Below, one piece after another: positions 22,015 to 31,683 of a stretch of DNA of 64,000 nt (within the stretch, counting starts at the first letter, position 1; every line of letters starts with the position of its first letter). Source of the DNA: Parietichytrium sp. I65-24A (lineage: Eukaryota; Sar; Bigyra; Thraustochytrida; Thraustochytriidae); the NCBI GenBank assembly GCA_012862575.1, contig BLSF01000036.1, positions 186,001-250,000 on the forward strand, given 5' to 3'. A program made the position numbers and the translations under genes. The notes below the pieces were generated by a model. That model saw nothing but the letters and a program-made list of their open reading frames with translations, searched no databases and was not told where the DNA came from.

Positions 22015-22593
22015 CTCTCTTGTCGCGCCAGACATCCTTGTCCCCAGCTCTCGCTCTGCGCAACCTTACTGTGTCTTCCGGGTTATGCAGCACGTACTTT
22101 ACGACAACGCTGACATAGCCTGGGTTGCTTTTCACATTTCTGTTTGTGTTTTTTTTGGTTGTTGGTTGCCGGGCTTCTTGTTACTCTTGTGTGCCCGTGG
22201 TGGACGTGTACTGAGTACACTACACATACATAGCATGAGAACTACACGACCAGCTAGAGCAGTTTCAGGGTTGTAACGGTTGGATTAGGTATTGACTCGG
22301 ACTCGAACGAGTGTCAATGCATGCACAGCCATGCACATCTACATTCGATACGATGTTTTGTTTCTGGGCTAGCTATATTTTGTTATATTATTATGCAAAT
22401 AAAAAGAGGATTGTTCTTCTGCGAGAGAAGCGCTTGGGCATTTGCTGAACAAAAACATACCGAATAGAAACTATTGGGGCCTTCAAGCGCGTTCCGTACA
22501 TGCTCAGGGTTTTGAGTTGCCGTTCTGTCGTTATTCAGGAACCCGCAAAAGTCGACAAAGCGGGAGTTCATAACAAGGGAGCTCAAGTGGAGT
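22015..22593. other. Spacer between the CEP164-like and glycosyltransferase genes
   Basis: Both flanking genes lie on the minus strand, so this holds the promoter of the CEP164-like gene and the 3' flank of the glycosyltransferase. No gene seen. A nested inverted repeat lies at 22291-22318. Confidence 0.5.
22291..22318. repeat. Nested inverted repeat (hairpin)
   Basis: ATTGAC (22291-22296) pairs with GTCAAT (22313-22318), and ACTCG (22301-22305) pairs with CGAGT (22308-22312), with a 4-nt bulge and a 2-nt loop. It lies about 280 nt upstream of the CEP164-like start codon. It could be a palindromic protein-binding site or chance. Confidence 0.6.
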
Positions 22594-23658
22594 TCAAGTT
22601 TCCGGCTTCCAAAGGCCGAGACGTTTGAACCTTAGCAATTTCTCTTCGTGTCCAACCACATAGTTGTTGTGGTATATTATGACTTCATCGCGGTGTTCAA
22701 TTACATCTGCTCGCATATAGCTAATCCCGTTGCTAAAATAATTGCTTGTCAGCTTTCCATGGCGAACCTCACTATTGTAAAGCACCTTGTGAAACACGGG
22801 CTGATTGGTTTGTGGCTTCGCAGTCAGCACGGCTTCCCAAGCCTCCATGAGAGCAATCGTCCTCGTGTTGCTCTTAATCCACAGAAACCCGGTGCAGTAG
22901 TAGGTATTGTCGCCCCTGACGCCATCAGACGGTCCCAACAAATCGTAATCATTCTCTTCACACATCTTATCCAAAAATGGAAAAGGGTTCTTGAGCCATA
23001 CCGCATCGGTATCCGAATACAATACATCCACACCACTGCGCAGGACTTGGAGGATAAGCGAAGGGCGCTCGGAGACCATTCGCTTGTACTTTGCCGTGTT
23101 GAAATCGAGGCTCTCACCAGAATCTTGCAACCCGCTTCTAATTACATAAATCTGAGGATCGTTGAGGTCGGTCAACAGTTTGTAAGCCCCATCATCCTCT
23201 GCAACAATGACCACCATCACATCTTCGATACCATCTTCTTTAAAAAATGCATACCAATTTTTGAAAAAATCGAAAAAGGCTGCATTCATTGTCAGCAAGA
23301 TCGCTCGGTCGGCGCGATATTTGTCGCCGTGTGGAAGTACAAACTCATCTCTCCTCTCTGGAACAGCAGGCTCCTCCACCTCCTCCAGATCATCATCTTC
23401 CGTGGCGTCAAGTTTTGCCAGCTCCTCGTTAAAGGCGTCCGCTTCCGCTTCCGCATCTTGCTCATCCGCCAATCTACTCTGCCCATCATACTTGCCAACA
23501 TCTACACTCTCGTCATCCCCCAGCACCACCAACTCCCCCAGCTCCGTGGGTGCATCTAAAGTCACTGGGCCGCCATTGCCTAGGAACACATAGTTGCAAA
23601 TCATCACCAACAACACCAGCCCCGCCCCGACCAGCGCTCCAATTTTCCGGTGCTCCAT
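22594..23658 (-). CDS. Type II membrane glycosyltransferase, nucleotide-diphospho-sugar transferase family (354 aa)
   Basis: I chose the ATG at 23658. It gives a short cytosolic MEHRK, then one membrane segment (IGALVGAGLVLLVMICNYVFLG), the type II topology of Golgi/ER glycosyltransferases. An acidic stem follows (about residues 30-110). The catalytic region (about 125-350) has LTMNAAFFDFFKNWYAFFKEDGI, RPSLILQVLRSGVDVLYSDTDAVWLKNPFPFL with a DTD (DxD-type) metal/nucleotide-sugar motif, YYCTGFLWIKSN and a C-terminal histidine-bearing segment. This matches the nucleotide-diphospho-sugar transferase family (PF03407/GT77-like), which includes plant RGXT xylosyltransferases and related arabinosyl/galactosyltransferases. 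The donor sugar and acceptor cannot be told from sequence. It is transcribed divergently from the methyltransferase gene. Confidence 0.82.
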   Translation of the reverse strand: MEHRKIGALVGAGLVLLVMICNYVFLGNGGPVTLDAPTELGELVVLGDDESVDVGKYDGQSRLADEQDAEAEADAFNEELAKLDATEDDDLEEVEEPAVPERRDEFVLPHGDKYRADRAILLTMNAAFFDFFKNWYAFFKEDGIEDVMVVIVAEDDGAYKLLTDLNDPQIYVIRSGLQDSGESLDFNTAKYKRMVSERPSLILQVLRSGVDVLYSDTDAVWLKNPFPFLDKMCEENDYDLLGPSDGVRGDNTYYCTGFLWIKSNTRTIALMEAWEAVLTAKPQTNQPVFHKVLYNSEVRHGKLTSNYFSNGISYMRADVIEHRDEVIIYHNNYVVGHEEKLLRFKRLGLWKPET

Positions 23659-24428
23659 CTTGTCCGCGCGCGCACCTCGTCTCCCGACACCGCGCTGCTT
23701 TCCTTTCTTTTCCGATCCAACCTCTTCTTTCAAACTTCTCTTCTCCCCTTATCCTCTTCTCTCTGTACCGGTACTGACTGTGAGTACCTCTTTACCTCTT
23801 TACCTCTTTACCTTTTCTGAATTCTGCTTTACGCGCACAAGGCCGCACACTTTACATACGCCGGCGGAGTAGCAGAAGAGCAACTCACTGAGTGAGTTAG
23901 GACTACACACCTGTAGACGTGGCGAGAGCTCAGAGCGTGCGTCGAGGGCAAGTCGCGCAGACTTGAATAAAAACGAGCGAGAGAGGTGCAGAGAGACGTT
24001 AACGATACACGAGCCGCCGCTGTGGCCTGAGGTCCGGGATTGCATGCTCGACTCGGACTTGATCAAGATGAATGAATTTGACAACGGGAAACAGATGTTT
24101 TGGAGATTCATCAATCAACTCAAGTGACATACAATTATTCTGTTATACAGCTGGATGAATGCTCTGAATGAATGAATGAATGAAGGAAGGAAGGAAGGAA
24201 GGAAGACATGGATTGTTTCCGAGAATCGTCCGAGTCAGGCACATGTCAAGAGATAGATTTAGGAGTTCGTGCCATTGCTCGGGGGACGGTGGTCAAGGTG
24301 GTCACGGCGACAAACAGCTGGCTGACGACGTGGGGATTGTGAATTGCATACCCCGCGAAATGAGCGGCAGGCTTTGATCCCTGCTCCGCCGAAACCGTCT
24401 TCTGCTTGAAAGCGAAACACGGCGAAAG
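23659..24428. other. Bidirectional promoter region between glycosyltransferase and methyltransferase
   Basis: No gene seen. It contains short TACCTCTTT repeats (about 23784-23816) and an AATG/AAGG tetranucleotide tract (24166-24205). Confidence 0.5.
24166..24205. repeat. AATG then AAGG microsatellite
   Basis: About four AATG units run directly into about five AAGG units, so the tract changed its unit by a point mutation and then expanded. Confidence 0.9.
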
Positions 24429-25587
24429 ATGGCAGACGCTGATATTGATGTCGCAACCGAGGGTACTGGCAGAGATTTTGAGCAGGAAGAGAGTGTTAAA
24501 CCTCAAGAGGGGAAGGAAGATGTGAAAGAAGACGAGGAACTCGGCGCCGTTCCAGTTATCAAGTTGTTACAACGCAGGCAGAGGTCCGTCTTCTTTGACG
24601 AGGGCGCCTTGGCTCTGCAGAGGGAAGAGGAGCAGAAGAGGATCGAACTTGAAAAGGCAGAGCAGAAAAAGAAGAGGAGAGAAGAGAAAAAGAAAGCCAA
24701 AGCAGCTCAGGATGGCGATAGGATCTTGAGGTCTTCAAGCTCGTTACGGAGCCTTCGAGCCGAGTAAGTTTCCTGTGACAAAAAACGTCTTGATCAAGAT
24801 GAAATCACATCAACTCGAATGCTAACCTTGTTTTTCGGCTGGAAGAGGAGAGAAACTGCTTCCATTAGGGTCCAACGGTTTCGTGTCACTTCCTGGCTTT
24901 AAAAAGGAGCTCCCAGATTACTCTGGAGGTGTGAAGTACTGGAACAAGCGCTACATGAGGGACCGAGTTCTAGACCGGCTGGATGCTCTACCAGAGTGCT
25001 TTTGTGCGAACAAGGAGCTGTCGGCTATGTTGAAAGATGAGTTGCAAAGTCGACCTGGGGAAGATGAAGAAAAGCGAGGACTCAAGATTCTGGAGGTAGG
25101 TTGTGGGCTCTCACCGCTCGGTGTTTGGGCGCAGGAGAATATGTCACCTTCCATGGTGCTGTGCACTGATGCAAGCGCCGTCTGTGTAGGGTTCTTGCGG
25201 AAGCGCTACAAGTGCTTTGAGCCCCACCTCCAGTTTCTCCGCGTCAATGCTGTTGACATCGAGGAGGAATTGGAAAGCGAAATGACCCGAGAGTATCTGT
25301 GTGCGCATTTAGGGAATCGAATACCAGAGTTATGCTTTCATCGAATCTTAGACAAAGGATTGTTAGATACACTATTTATGGCACCTGATAATGTGCAGCG
25401 CGTGAGACGCTACATCTTGGCCATAAATAGGCTGCTTTACACAGGTGGATCATTGGTTTTTGTCACGGGAACAGACCCAAAGCACCGGAAAAACTATTTC
25501 GACCCACGGAAGTGGTCTTGGGAATCCAAACCAGTAAAAGACAGGCGGTGCCACTTTGTCATTTGCAGAAAGCTCTCTGGCACCTAA
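24429..25587 (+). CDS. Class I SAM methyltransferase, EEF1AKMT4/METTL13-like, two exons (358 aa)
   Basis: The model joins 24429-24763 to 24846-25587 across an 82-nt GTAAGT...AAG intron (phase 2). The N-terminal 110 residues are acidic and then a Lys/Glu/Arg-rich helix. The catalytic part (about residues 125-355) has YSGGVKYWNKRYMRD, matching the YWdxRY motif of the METTL13/EEF1AKMT4 group, SAM motif I LKILEVGCGLSPLG, LCTDASAVCVGFLRKRY (motif II region) and CFHRILDKGLLDTLFMAPDN, equivalent to the dKGtlDal motif of that group. Known members methylate lysines or the N-terminus of eEF1A. That substrate is an inference here. It converges on the OS-9-like gene with 86 bp between stops. Confidence 0.82.
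24764..24845 (+). other. Inferred spliceosomal intron (82 nt) in the methyltransferase gene
   Basis: Donor GTAAGT, CTAAC motif about 20 nt before the 3' end, and acceptor GGAAG. Phase 2 splicing preserves the frame into the YWNKRY-containing exon. Unspliced RNA would meet TAA in the first codon after the junction. Confidence 0.8.
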
Positions 25588-25673
25588 CCTAAACGCGGGT
25601 GGCGGGAACAATGCCGATATCAACGCCACGCCCGAAAGCGAAGTTGCGGGCTAGGCTAGTAGCGTTGTGGGAC

Positions 25674-26933
25674 CTAAACAGCTTTTGTGGCAGAAGTTGA
25701 AAGCGTTCGCATTGGAACGCAGAACACTTTCTGCACGGTTGACTTTTTCCGAGCAGCGTGTCCATCTTTGAATAGCGGGTGCTGACACAAATGCGGGGTA
25801 TGGACCTTGATGATATAGTTGCATGACGGACTCTCCGTAATGCTCGCGATGTAGGTTGACTGCATTTGGCTAGAGCTTTGGAAAGACTGCTGAGCCGAGT
25901 TGCAGGTGTACTGCACTACAGAGGATCGGTGGACGTCTTTTAGGTCGCATTTGGTTCCCATGGTGTACCTTTGCTCCAAGGTTGAGCGCCCAGTATGCTT
26001 GTCTTTGACCACCACACCCCCCGATGAGGTCTCGCGACTATCAAACTCGCCCAAGGTGAACTCTGTCACGCGCCCGTCTGGCTCCTTGTGAAATTGCCGA
26101 ATCGAGCGCTCATAACAGACCTCGTAAGTCCACCAACTTTCAACTTTGCGAAAGCATTGTCCTGTTTTCGCATAGGATTTTTTTTTTCAGTACAACATAC
26201 AATTCCAACTGTCGACCAAGCCCTTTCCTTTGAACGTACCTTTGAGAGGAGCGAGTAGTTGCATGGCTTGCCACTCTGGGGACGCCTCGCATGCAAGCGG
26301 CGTTCCAACTACGACAGAGTACTTGTGCAAGTCAGTCTCCTCGACCTTAATAAACTCTAGCCCATCAGCTTCGGGGCGGCATTCGAACACTAGCTTGCTC
26401 TCGCGCCCGTTCGTTCCACTCGCGTAGATTTGTTCCCACTTTCCGTCCGCGGATCCATCGGGGCGGTTTGTCTCTACGAATTTTCCCAGGTTGAAACTGA
26501 TCTGCTCCGCTTGACCATCGTAGTGCACCTGCTGAATATCCTCGAACGGACACACCTTGTACGTCCAGTACCCCATCCTCTTCGAAAAGCATTTCCCCTG
26601 CATTCTTTTCAACTGTTCCATCACCACGGACTCTTGTTGCGCATCTCCTTCCGCTCCGGCCTTCGTCTTGCTCTGCTTCTCCTTCTGCTGCTGCTCCTCG
26701 CTCAGCTCCTTGAAACACGCGAACGCCGCTCCGTCTGAAGCCACCATGTCCATCGATATTGCCTCCCTCGCCTCAGGCAGCGCAGCTGCGTCGGTCAAAA
26801 CTTCGACCACGTGAACAACCCCGCGCTCCTTCTCCAAAGGCGACAGCACCACACTCGCCGCGTCGCCTGCGCGCGCCACGCATCCTTGCGCAAGCGACAG
26901 CGCGATCGAAAGCACCACTCCGCCAGCGCGCAT
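25674..26933 (-). CDS. OS-9/Erlectin-like ER lectin with two MRH domains, two exons (393 aa)
   Basis: The ATG at 26933 begins a signal peptide (MRAGGVVLSIALSLAQGCVARA). The model joins 26933-26240 to 26161-25674 across a 78-nt GTACGT...ACAG intron (phase 1). Two mannose-6-phosphate-receptor-homology modules follow: GKCFSKRMGYWTYKVCPFEDIQQVHYDG in exon 1, and KGQCFRKVESWWTYEVCYERSIRQFHKEPDGRVTEFTLG starting exactly at the exon junction. The two copies align residue by residue (C-F-x-K...W-T-Y-x-V-C), which supports the splice site. OS-9 and XTP3-B/Erlectin are ER-lumen lectins that read trimmed mannose on misfolded glycoproteins and pass them to the HRD1 ubiquitin ligase. Two MRH domains resemble Erlectin, and the WWTYEVCY segment is close to OS-9/Yos9. 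The C-terminus ends STSATKAV, without an HDEL-type signal. Confidence 0.85.
26162..26239 (-). other. Inferred spliceosomal intron (78 nt) in the MRH lectin gene
   Basis: Donor GTACGT at 26239-26234 and acceptor ACAG ending at 26162. The length is a multiple of three, but a TGA lies in frame inside it, so retention gives a protein of about 248 residues with only the first MRH domain. A ten-base A-run lies inside. There is no CTAAC motif, unlike the other introns. Confidence 0.78.
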
Positions 26934-27564
26934 TCTGTCTCGTCCTTCCACGCCACTTCCCAGCCCCGCTTTCACGCCCGCAGCGCCCCGGCGAGACCGA
27001 CCTGGAGCCACCCACTAGCCACCACCCACCACACCAGCTATACCTCCGCACACTCGCAGGTCTCACGAGGATGATCAACTCCGCGGATGGACGGATGGAT
27101 CGAGGGATGGATCGGTCAATCGGCCGATCCGAAGCTGGCCTGCGCCTTCCGCAACGCCCAGTCCACCTTTGCGCTCACGGTCGCGGGCCAAGGGTCCCCA
27201 ATGTCCCTCTCTCTATCTCTCTATCTCTATCTCTCTATCTCTCTTTCTCTCTTCTCGTGAGAGTGTTTCGAAGTGGACAGTGTGGACAGTGTGGACAGTG
27301 AGGGACAGAAAAGAGACAACTGAGAAGAGAGAAGAGAGAAGAGAGAAGAGAGCGCGAACTTGTAAAGGCGGAGAAGGAGCGGCAGGCGTGGGTGGATGTT
27401 GGATGTTGGATGTTGGATGTTGGATGTTGGAGGTTGTTTGGTGACTCTGTTGAGTGCGGTTCACGCAGGGTTTGAATAGGGTTCGGAGGCTCGGAGATCT
27501 GTGTCTATCTATCTATCTATCTATCTGTGTTTGTCGGAGGGTCGGCGGGGCGTGGCGGTGAGAG
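26934..27564. other. Bidirectional promoter region rich in microsatellites
   Basis: It separates the divergent MRH lectin and RABL3 genes. No gene seen. Between 27206 and 27528 there are five different simple repeats in succession. Confidence 0.6.
27206..27528. repeat. Cluster of five distinct microsatellites
   Basis: In order: CTCTAT-type pyrimidine tract (27206-27256), a GTGGACAGT unit repeated three times (27272-27301), a GAGAAGA purine tract (27322-27352), GGATGTT heptamer about five times (27392-27434), and TCTA tetramer (27503-27528). All precede the RABL3 start codon at 27565. Confidence 0.9.
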
Positions 27565-28293
27565 ATGCGCACGCGTGCGAGGATAGTGGCAGTGGGGGAC
27601 TCGGGAGTGGGGAAGACGGCGCTGGTGCACAGGCTGTGCTACGGCCGCACGGATGGCGCGCATGAATGGACCGTGGGGTGTAACGTGGAGGTCAAGATGG
27701 TCGCTGCAGCGGGCGCAGGGTTTGCAGAGTCGGAAAGTGCGATAGATGGCTCAGACGCCACGGCGGGCGGCGATACGCCATTTGTGGAGATTCTAGACGT
27801 CGGTTGCCACAATAATCACAAGCTCACGCGACCAATCTATTATAGAAACGTTGATGGCGTCTTACTCGTGTATGATGTGTCCAACTCGAAGAGCTTTGCG
27901 AACTTAAGGAAGTGGATCTCAGAGCTCGCAAAGCACCTCAGACCCCAGGAGTCGTCTTCCGGCCGCCAGAGAAGCTCGTATCAGCGGCCACTACACTGCT
28001 CGGCGCCCAGCACTCCGATGTCTAGTGGGAAACAAATTTGTTCTCTTCCCGTGCTGGTGGTCGGAAACAAGTGCGATTTGGCAAGCCCTGCAAGAGCAAT
28101 GGAGGTCCAGCAGATGGTCGCCAAATCCCTTGGTTTTGACTCTTTAAACACCTCTGCCACCGGAAAATTCGTCGGCGACCTGGATAGAATCGAGCAGTTC
28201 ATCAGGAACGTGATAGAGAGCAAACTGGATAGCGAGGTCAACTACACACCAGTTTGTGGTGATCACATCTCCATTGGTATGTCATTGCCTTGA
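27565..28293 (+). CDS. RABL3: RABL3-like small GTPase (242 aa)
   Basis: The ATG at 27565 is followed at once by the G domain. The P-loop is GDSGVGKT (residues 12-19). The segment EWTVGCNVEV matches the WTVGC motif that marks RABL3 rather than ordinary Rabs. The switch II region reads FVEILDVGCHNNHKLTRPIYYRNVDGVLLVYDVSNSKSFANLRKW, where the usual DxxGQ is replaced by DVGCH, so the catalytic glutamine is missing. NKCD (G4) is present, then TSATGK as the G5 region. The C-terminus (HISIGMSLP) has no prenylation cysteines, as in RABL3. Two insertions (after the effector strand and before G4) add Ser/Gly-rich loops. RABL3 proteins are linked to trafficking and to RAS/GAP43 prenylation in animals. 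The role here is inferred. Confidence 0.82.
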   Translation: MRTRARIVAVGDSGVGKTALVHRLCYGRTDGAHEWTVGCNVEVKMVAAAGAGFAESESAIDGSDATAGGDTPFVEILDVGCHNNHKLTRPIYYRNVDGVLLVYDVSNSKSFANLRKWISELAKHLRPQESSSGRQRSSYQRPLHCSAPSTPMSSGKQICSLPVLVVGNKCDLASPARAMEVQQMVAKSLGFDSLNTSATGKFVGDLDRIEQFIRNVIESKLDSEVNYTPVCGDHISIGMSLP

Positions 28294-28433
28294 GAGCCCG
28301 CCCTCAACTTGAGTATGTACATAATACGTTTCTCGTTTTTAATTGTCAACTCTAGTCTAGAAACAAAAAGCTGACATCACAGCGACTTGTGGTACAAAAT
28401 AGATTATTGACAAGTTTCTACCAACCTTTTTTT

Positions 28434-31400
28434 TTAAGACAGTAAGTTTGCAAGGGACGCCCAAGCCGAAGTCACCTGAGGGCGTTGCTGCTGCTGCTGC
28501 TGCTGCGACGACAGCTGCACTCGGTTCTGATGCTGGCCATTGGCGCTCGGATACTGTTGTTGTTGTTGTTGTTGTTGAGGGAAATACGGCACCTGCTGAA
28601 ACCCGTCCTTTGGAGCCATGTGGTGACCATTTGGCCCATGCGCATGCAAACCATTCGCTTGCTGTCGCCCATTGACGTACCCCGCAAAATCTCGGTCGCG
28701 TTGTGCATCCCTCTGGGCAAACGCTGCCTCAAACTCTAACACCTTTTCTTGCGTTCTCTGGACAAGTCCGCGCTGATACTCGTTCAGCTCGATTCGGAGC
28801 TTGATGTTTTCTTGCAACAAGCCCACGAGCAGAGTCGTCGGATCGTTGATCTTGGATGTTGCAGGCTCCGGGGAGGAGATCGGCGACGCCTGCATCTTCG
28901 CGCTAAGTGGAGTGAACGACTCCCTACCATAACGCTGCCCTAGCGCATTCACTTCCATGAGCACCTTCGCAAGGAGATCATCTGAGTCCTCGACTGCTGC
29001 AAGCGGATTCTCAAAATAAGGATCACCTTCAACTTTTGCCTCTTGATCGAAATTGGGTGGTTTGGAATCTTTACTGACCTCCTGTTTTTTGCGCATCAGC
29101 GTATCCGCACTGGAGGCCTGTGATTGCTCCCAAAGCTTTGCGATGCGAGAAACGATCTCGGGGCTCACTTGAGGAAGACCTTCTGACAACGTCGAAATAG
29201 GTCGCGGCAACTTGGACCCAGCAAGTCCCTTCATTTCATTCAGCTCAAGTTCAAGCTCTACCACCTCCCGCTTCCAAAGGGGAGCATTTCTCGCGTTAGG
29301 AGCAAGAGTAAGCCGCGAACGATACCACTTAATGAGACGCATCAACTTATCTTCCCTAGATACCTCCTCCTTCCCAGATTCCTCGGTTGGCTCCAACGCG
29401 AGAGGCTTTGGGGTGCTGCTATAATTATTCGGTGGCATCGTTGCAGCCGGTGCTTGCCTAGGTGATTGCGGAGGCGTGTGGATGGTGAGCTGAGGTGGAG
29501 GAGCTAAGAGCTCCCCGGACTCTCTTGCAGAAACCAGCTTCGGCGGGTGATCTTTCTTGAGGCTTTGACTTTGGAAATGTGGTTGTTCAAGTACATCTGA
29601 ACTGGCAGGCTTGGCTCCCACATGCCGTGAAGAATTTTCTTGAAAAGCAGTACTTTGCTTGTCGTTGCTAAGTGGCTCTGGAGATGGGGGACGCAGTATG
29701 ACCGGGTCTAAATTGACAGATCGAGCCAGCGCGGCATAATCTGTTGCACTAAATGCACTCGCGGGAGGCCCTGCTTCTACTGAGGACTGCAAGGCGGCGT
29801 GTAAGGCCGGGGACGAGGATCTGCTGTCCGGTCCTTCACTTTCTTCGTCATCATCGTTGTAGTCTTTCTCTGACAACGCGACAGGCATTTCTTCTTCGCG
29901 ATCGAGCGACTGCGACCTGGGCATCTGGGCCCCTCTTGAAGTCCCTGCTCCGGGTTCTGCGGACTGAACACTATCTTCAAACAAATTGTCCTGAGATATG
30001 CCTCTTGTGAGAGCATCTATAGCAAGAGCTGCGTCAGGTCCCGACAAATAGGACTCGAAAATTTGTCGCCCTGTCAGATCGTCCATCAAGGTCTCCATCA
30101 ACACTTTGAAATTTTCTTGATCTGTCTCCTTCAGCCTCATCAAGGAACCGCCGCGCCCAGCCTGTCCTGTCACATTCCGGAGGCTAGCCACTAGCAGAGG
30201 CCCAAATATTTTGCTCGCTTCCATCAAAGATATGGATTTACCGACTACACTTTTCACCAAAGCCAGTAGCTCCTGGAGCACATACTGGCCTTCAACCGGC
30301 ATCGACCTCAACAAGCTAGATGCGGCGGCAGTCGCAGACGGTGAGAACGACGGGTCCAAGCCCAATCCGCGCTGGCGTTCGATGGCAGTGACGAAATTTT
30401 CGTAGCCGCTATCTCCAATAAGTCCTGGAGACAGACCCAACAGAGTGCGGGCAAGTACATCAGACACAATGTCCGCTGTACAACCTTTAAGGCTCGGACG
30501 ACAGGACTGGTCAGCTCTAATAAGCTTCAACTCTAACTGCTGCGACTCCTCCCTCTCCTCAATGTCTAACGGAAGAAAGAGTTTCATGTGTCGGATATGG
30601 GGAAAAGACATTAAATACCAGGAGCACTGGAGAATTGTAACCAGCGCCACACAGTGCTGCTTCGCCCAAGCTGCTTTGCGATCTCCCGGACTCATCGAAC
30701 CCAGAGCGTCGTAGGCATTACGATCGAAACCCGTTGCAGAACGTCGAGGAGAAGCTGTGGCTCCCAAGTCGCGGAGCTTGGTTGATCCATGCTCGTCCAG
30801 ATCCCCGAGGCTAATAGTGGCTCTGCGCCCGACTTCGCTACCAACATCTCTCTTCGATTTCAACTTCATCGACGAGAACGGATTCAGTCGACTAACAAGC
30901 TTTTTCGACGAGGAATTCGCACCTGTGCTCCTGAAACTCCTCCCTGACGAAGACTTGAGGCTCTCTTGATCAGCATCTTCCACGTCCACCGACTGGAAAG
31001 TATCGTGCACGTCACCAGCGAGTCTGCATAGCCCGGATGTGAGCGCTGTGAGCGACAACGTTGTAATCGCACCTTGCAAGATTGCTTCCTCTCTATTCGT
31101 TTGTGTGTAAATATACAATCCATCGGAAACAGGTCTCAGGTCTTCCGTAACCAGGTCTAAACCCCTCAGCACAAAGCCAAACTTGTAAAGCTTGTCTTTG
31201 ACATTTTCGAGCCTACGCAGCTCCACCCTTGTCCCGGTAAGGACATACTGGGCAACCTGATCTGACCCGCTTCTGGATGCAAAGCACCTCAGAGCGCAAT
31301 ACCCTCTGTCATCCACGCCTGGCTGAATCCACGTCTGCCTTTTCCCGCTGCGCTTCTTGGTGCCGCGCCAGCATGCCGCACGTATACCGCTGCCCAGAGC

Positions 31401-31448
31401 TCGACGCAGTGCGAAAGGCGTCACTGTCTCTGCTGTCCTAGCCTCCAT
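28434..31448 (-). CDS. RhoGAP-like protein with N-terminal PH-like region (1004 aa)
   Basis: I start at the ATG at 31448, six codons inside the open frame. Residues about 35-135 have strand/helix spacing and a basic SGKRQTW start that recall a PH domain. A RhoGAP-like half domain lies near 320-440: DVLARTLLGLSPGLIGDSGYENFVTAIER, LLRSMPVEGQYVLQELLALVKSVV and SLMEASKIFGPLLV correspond to the conserved LLK..L.PLI, LP..N...L..L and NLA..FGPtLl blocks. GLCRLAGD at about 139-146 resembles the arginine-finger GIFRVSG, but about 170 residues separate it from the rest, more than usual. The middle is disordered and Ser/Pro-rich. A coiled coil with NPTTLLVGLLQENIKLRIELNEYQRGL follows, and the end is Gln-rich. 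It is probably a Rho-family GTPase regulator. GAP activity is uncertain. Confidence 0.65.
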   Translation of the reverse strand: MEARTAETVTPFALRRALGSGIRAACWRGTKKRSGKRQTWIQPGVDDRGYCALRCFASRSGSDQVAQYVLTGTRVELRRLENVKDKLYKFGFVLRGLDLVTEDLRPVSDGLYIYTQTNREEAILQGAITTLSLTALTSGLCRLAGDVHDTFQSVDVEDADQESLKSSSGRSFRSTGANSSSKKLVSRLNPFSSMKLKSKRDVGSEVGRRATISLGDLDEHGSTKLRDLGATASPRRSATGFDRNAYDALGSMSPGDRKAAWAKQHCVALVTILQCSWYLMSFPHIRHMKLFLPLDIEEREESQQLELKLIRADQSCRPSLKGCTADIVSDVLARTLLGLSPGLIGDSGYENFVTAIERQRGLGLDPSFSPSATAAASSLLRSMPVEGQYVLQELLALVKSVVGKSISLMEASKIFGPLLVASLRNVTGQAGRGGSLMRLKETDQENFKVLMETLMDDLTGRQIFESYLSGPDAALAIDALTRGISQDNLFEDSVQSAEPGAGTSRGAQMPRSQSLDREEEMPVALSEKDYNDDDEESEGPDSRSSSPALHAALQSSVEAGPPASAFSATDYAALARSVNLDPVILRPPSPEPLSNDKQSTAFQENSSRHVGAKPASSDVLEQPHFQSQSLKKDHPPKLVSARESGELLAPPPQLTIHTPPQSPRQAPAATMPPNNYSSTPKPLALEPTEESGKEEVSREDKLMRLIKWYRSRLTLAPNARNAPLWKREVVELELELNEMKGLAGSKLPRPISTLSEGLPQVSPEIVSRIAKLWEQSQASSADTLMRKKQEVSKDSKPPNFDQEAKVEGDPYFENPLAAVEDSDDLLAKVLMEVNALGQRYGRESFTPLSAKMQASPISSPEPATSKINDPTTLLVGLLQENIKLRIELNEYQRGLVQRTQEKVLEFEAAFAQRDAQRDRDFAGYVNGRQQANGLHAHGPNGHHMAPKDGFQQVPYFPQQQQQQQQYPSANGQHQNRVQLSSQQQQQQQRPQVTSAWASLANLLS

Positions 31449-31589
31449 CCTCACGGACTCCTCCACACCTGCGCGGCCTTCGCTCCCCTACCCCGCTTTG
31501 CACTTTCGGCGGGTGCCCGTCTGCCCCCACTCGCATACAACAACAACTCAAGCCCTCCGAGGACCAACGAAAGTCGGCTACTCACAGTC

Positions 31590-31683
31590 AAACACAACAA
31601 CACAACAACTCAATAACACAATAACACGCACGAACGGTCGTGGCCACAACAACAGCGACAACAGTCACAACAGTCACAACAAG
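31590..31683. repeat. CAACA-rich low-complexity tract
   Basis: Imperfect CAACA, AATAACAC and ACAGTCACA units in the 5' flank of the RhoGAP-like gene, 140-235 nt upstream of its start codon. Confidence 0.8.

Noticed and set aside
22296-22312. tRNA B-box-like CGTTCGAGTCC on the minus strand
   Set aside because: There is no matching A-box or acceptor stem; the motif is part of the nested inverted repeat.
22648-23559. 303-codon open frame on the plus strand
   Set aside because: It is antisense to the glycosyltransferase, starts at a non-ATG codon and shows no motif; the opposite strand carries a full catalytic domain.
27169-27464. Open frames across 27.17-27.46 kb on both strands
   Set aside because: They are translations of the microsatellite cluster and carry no complex sequence.
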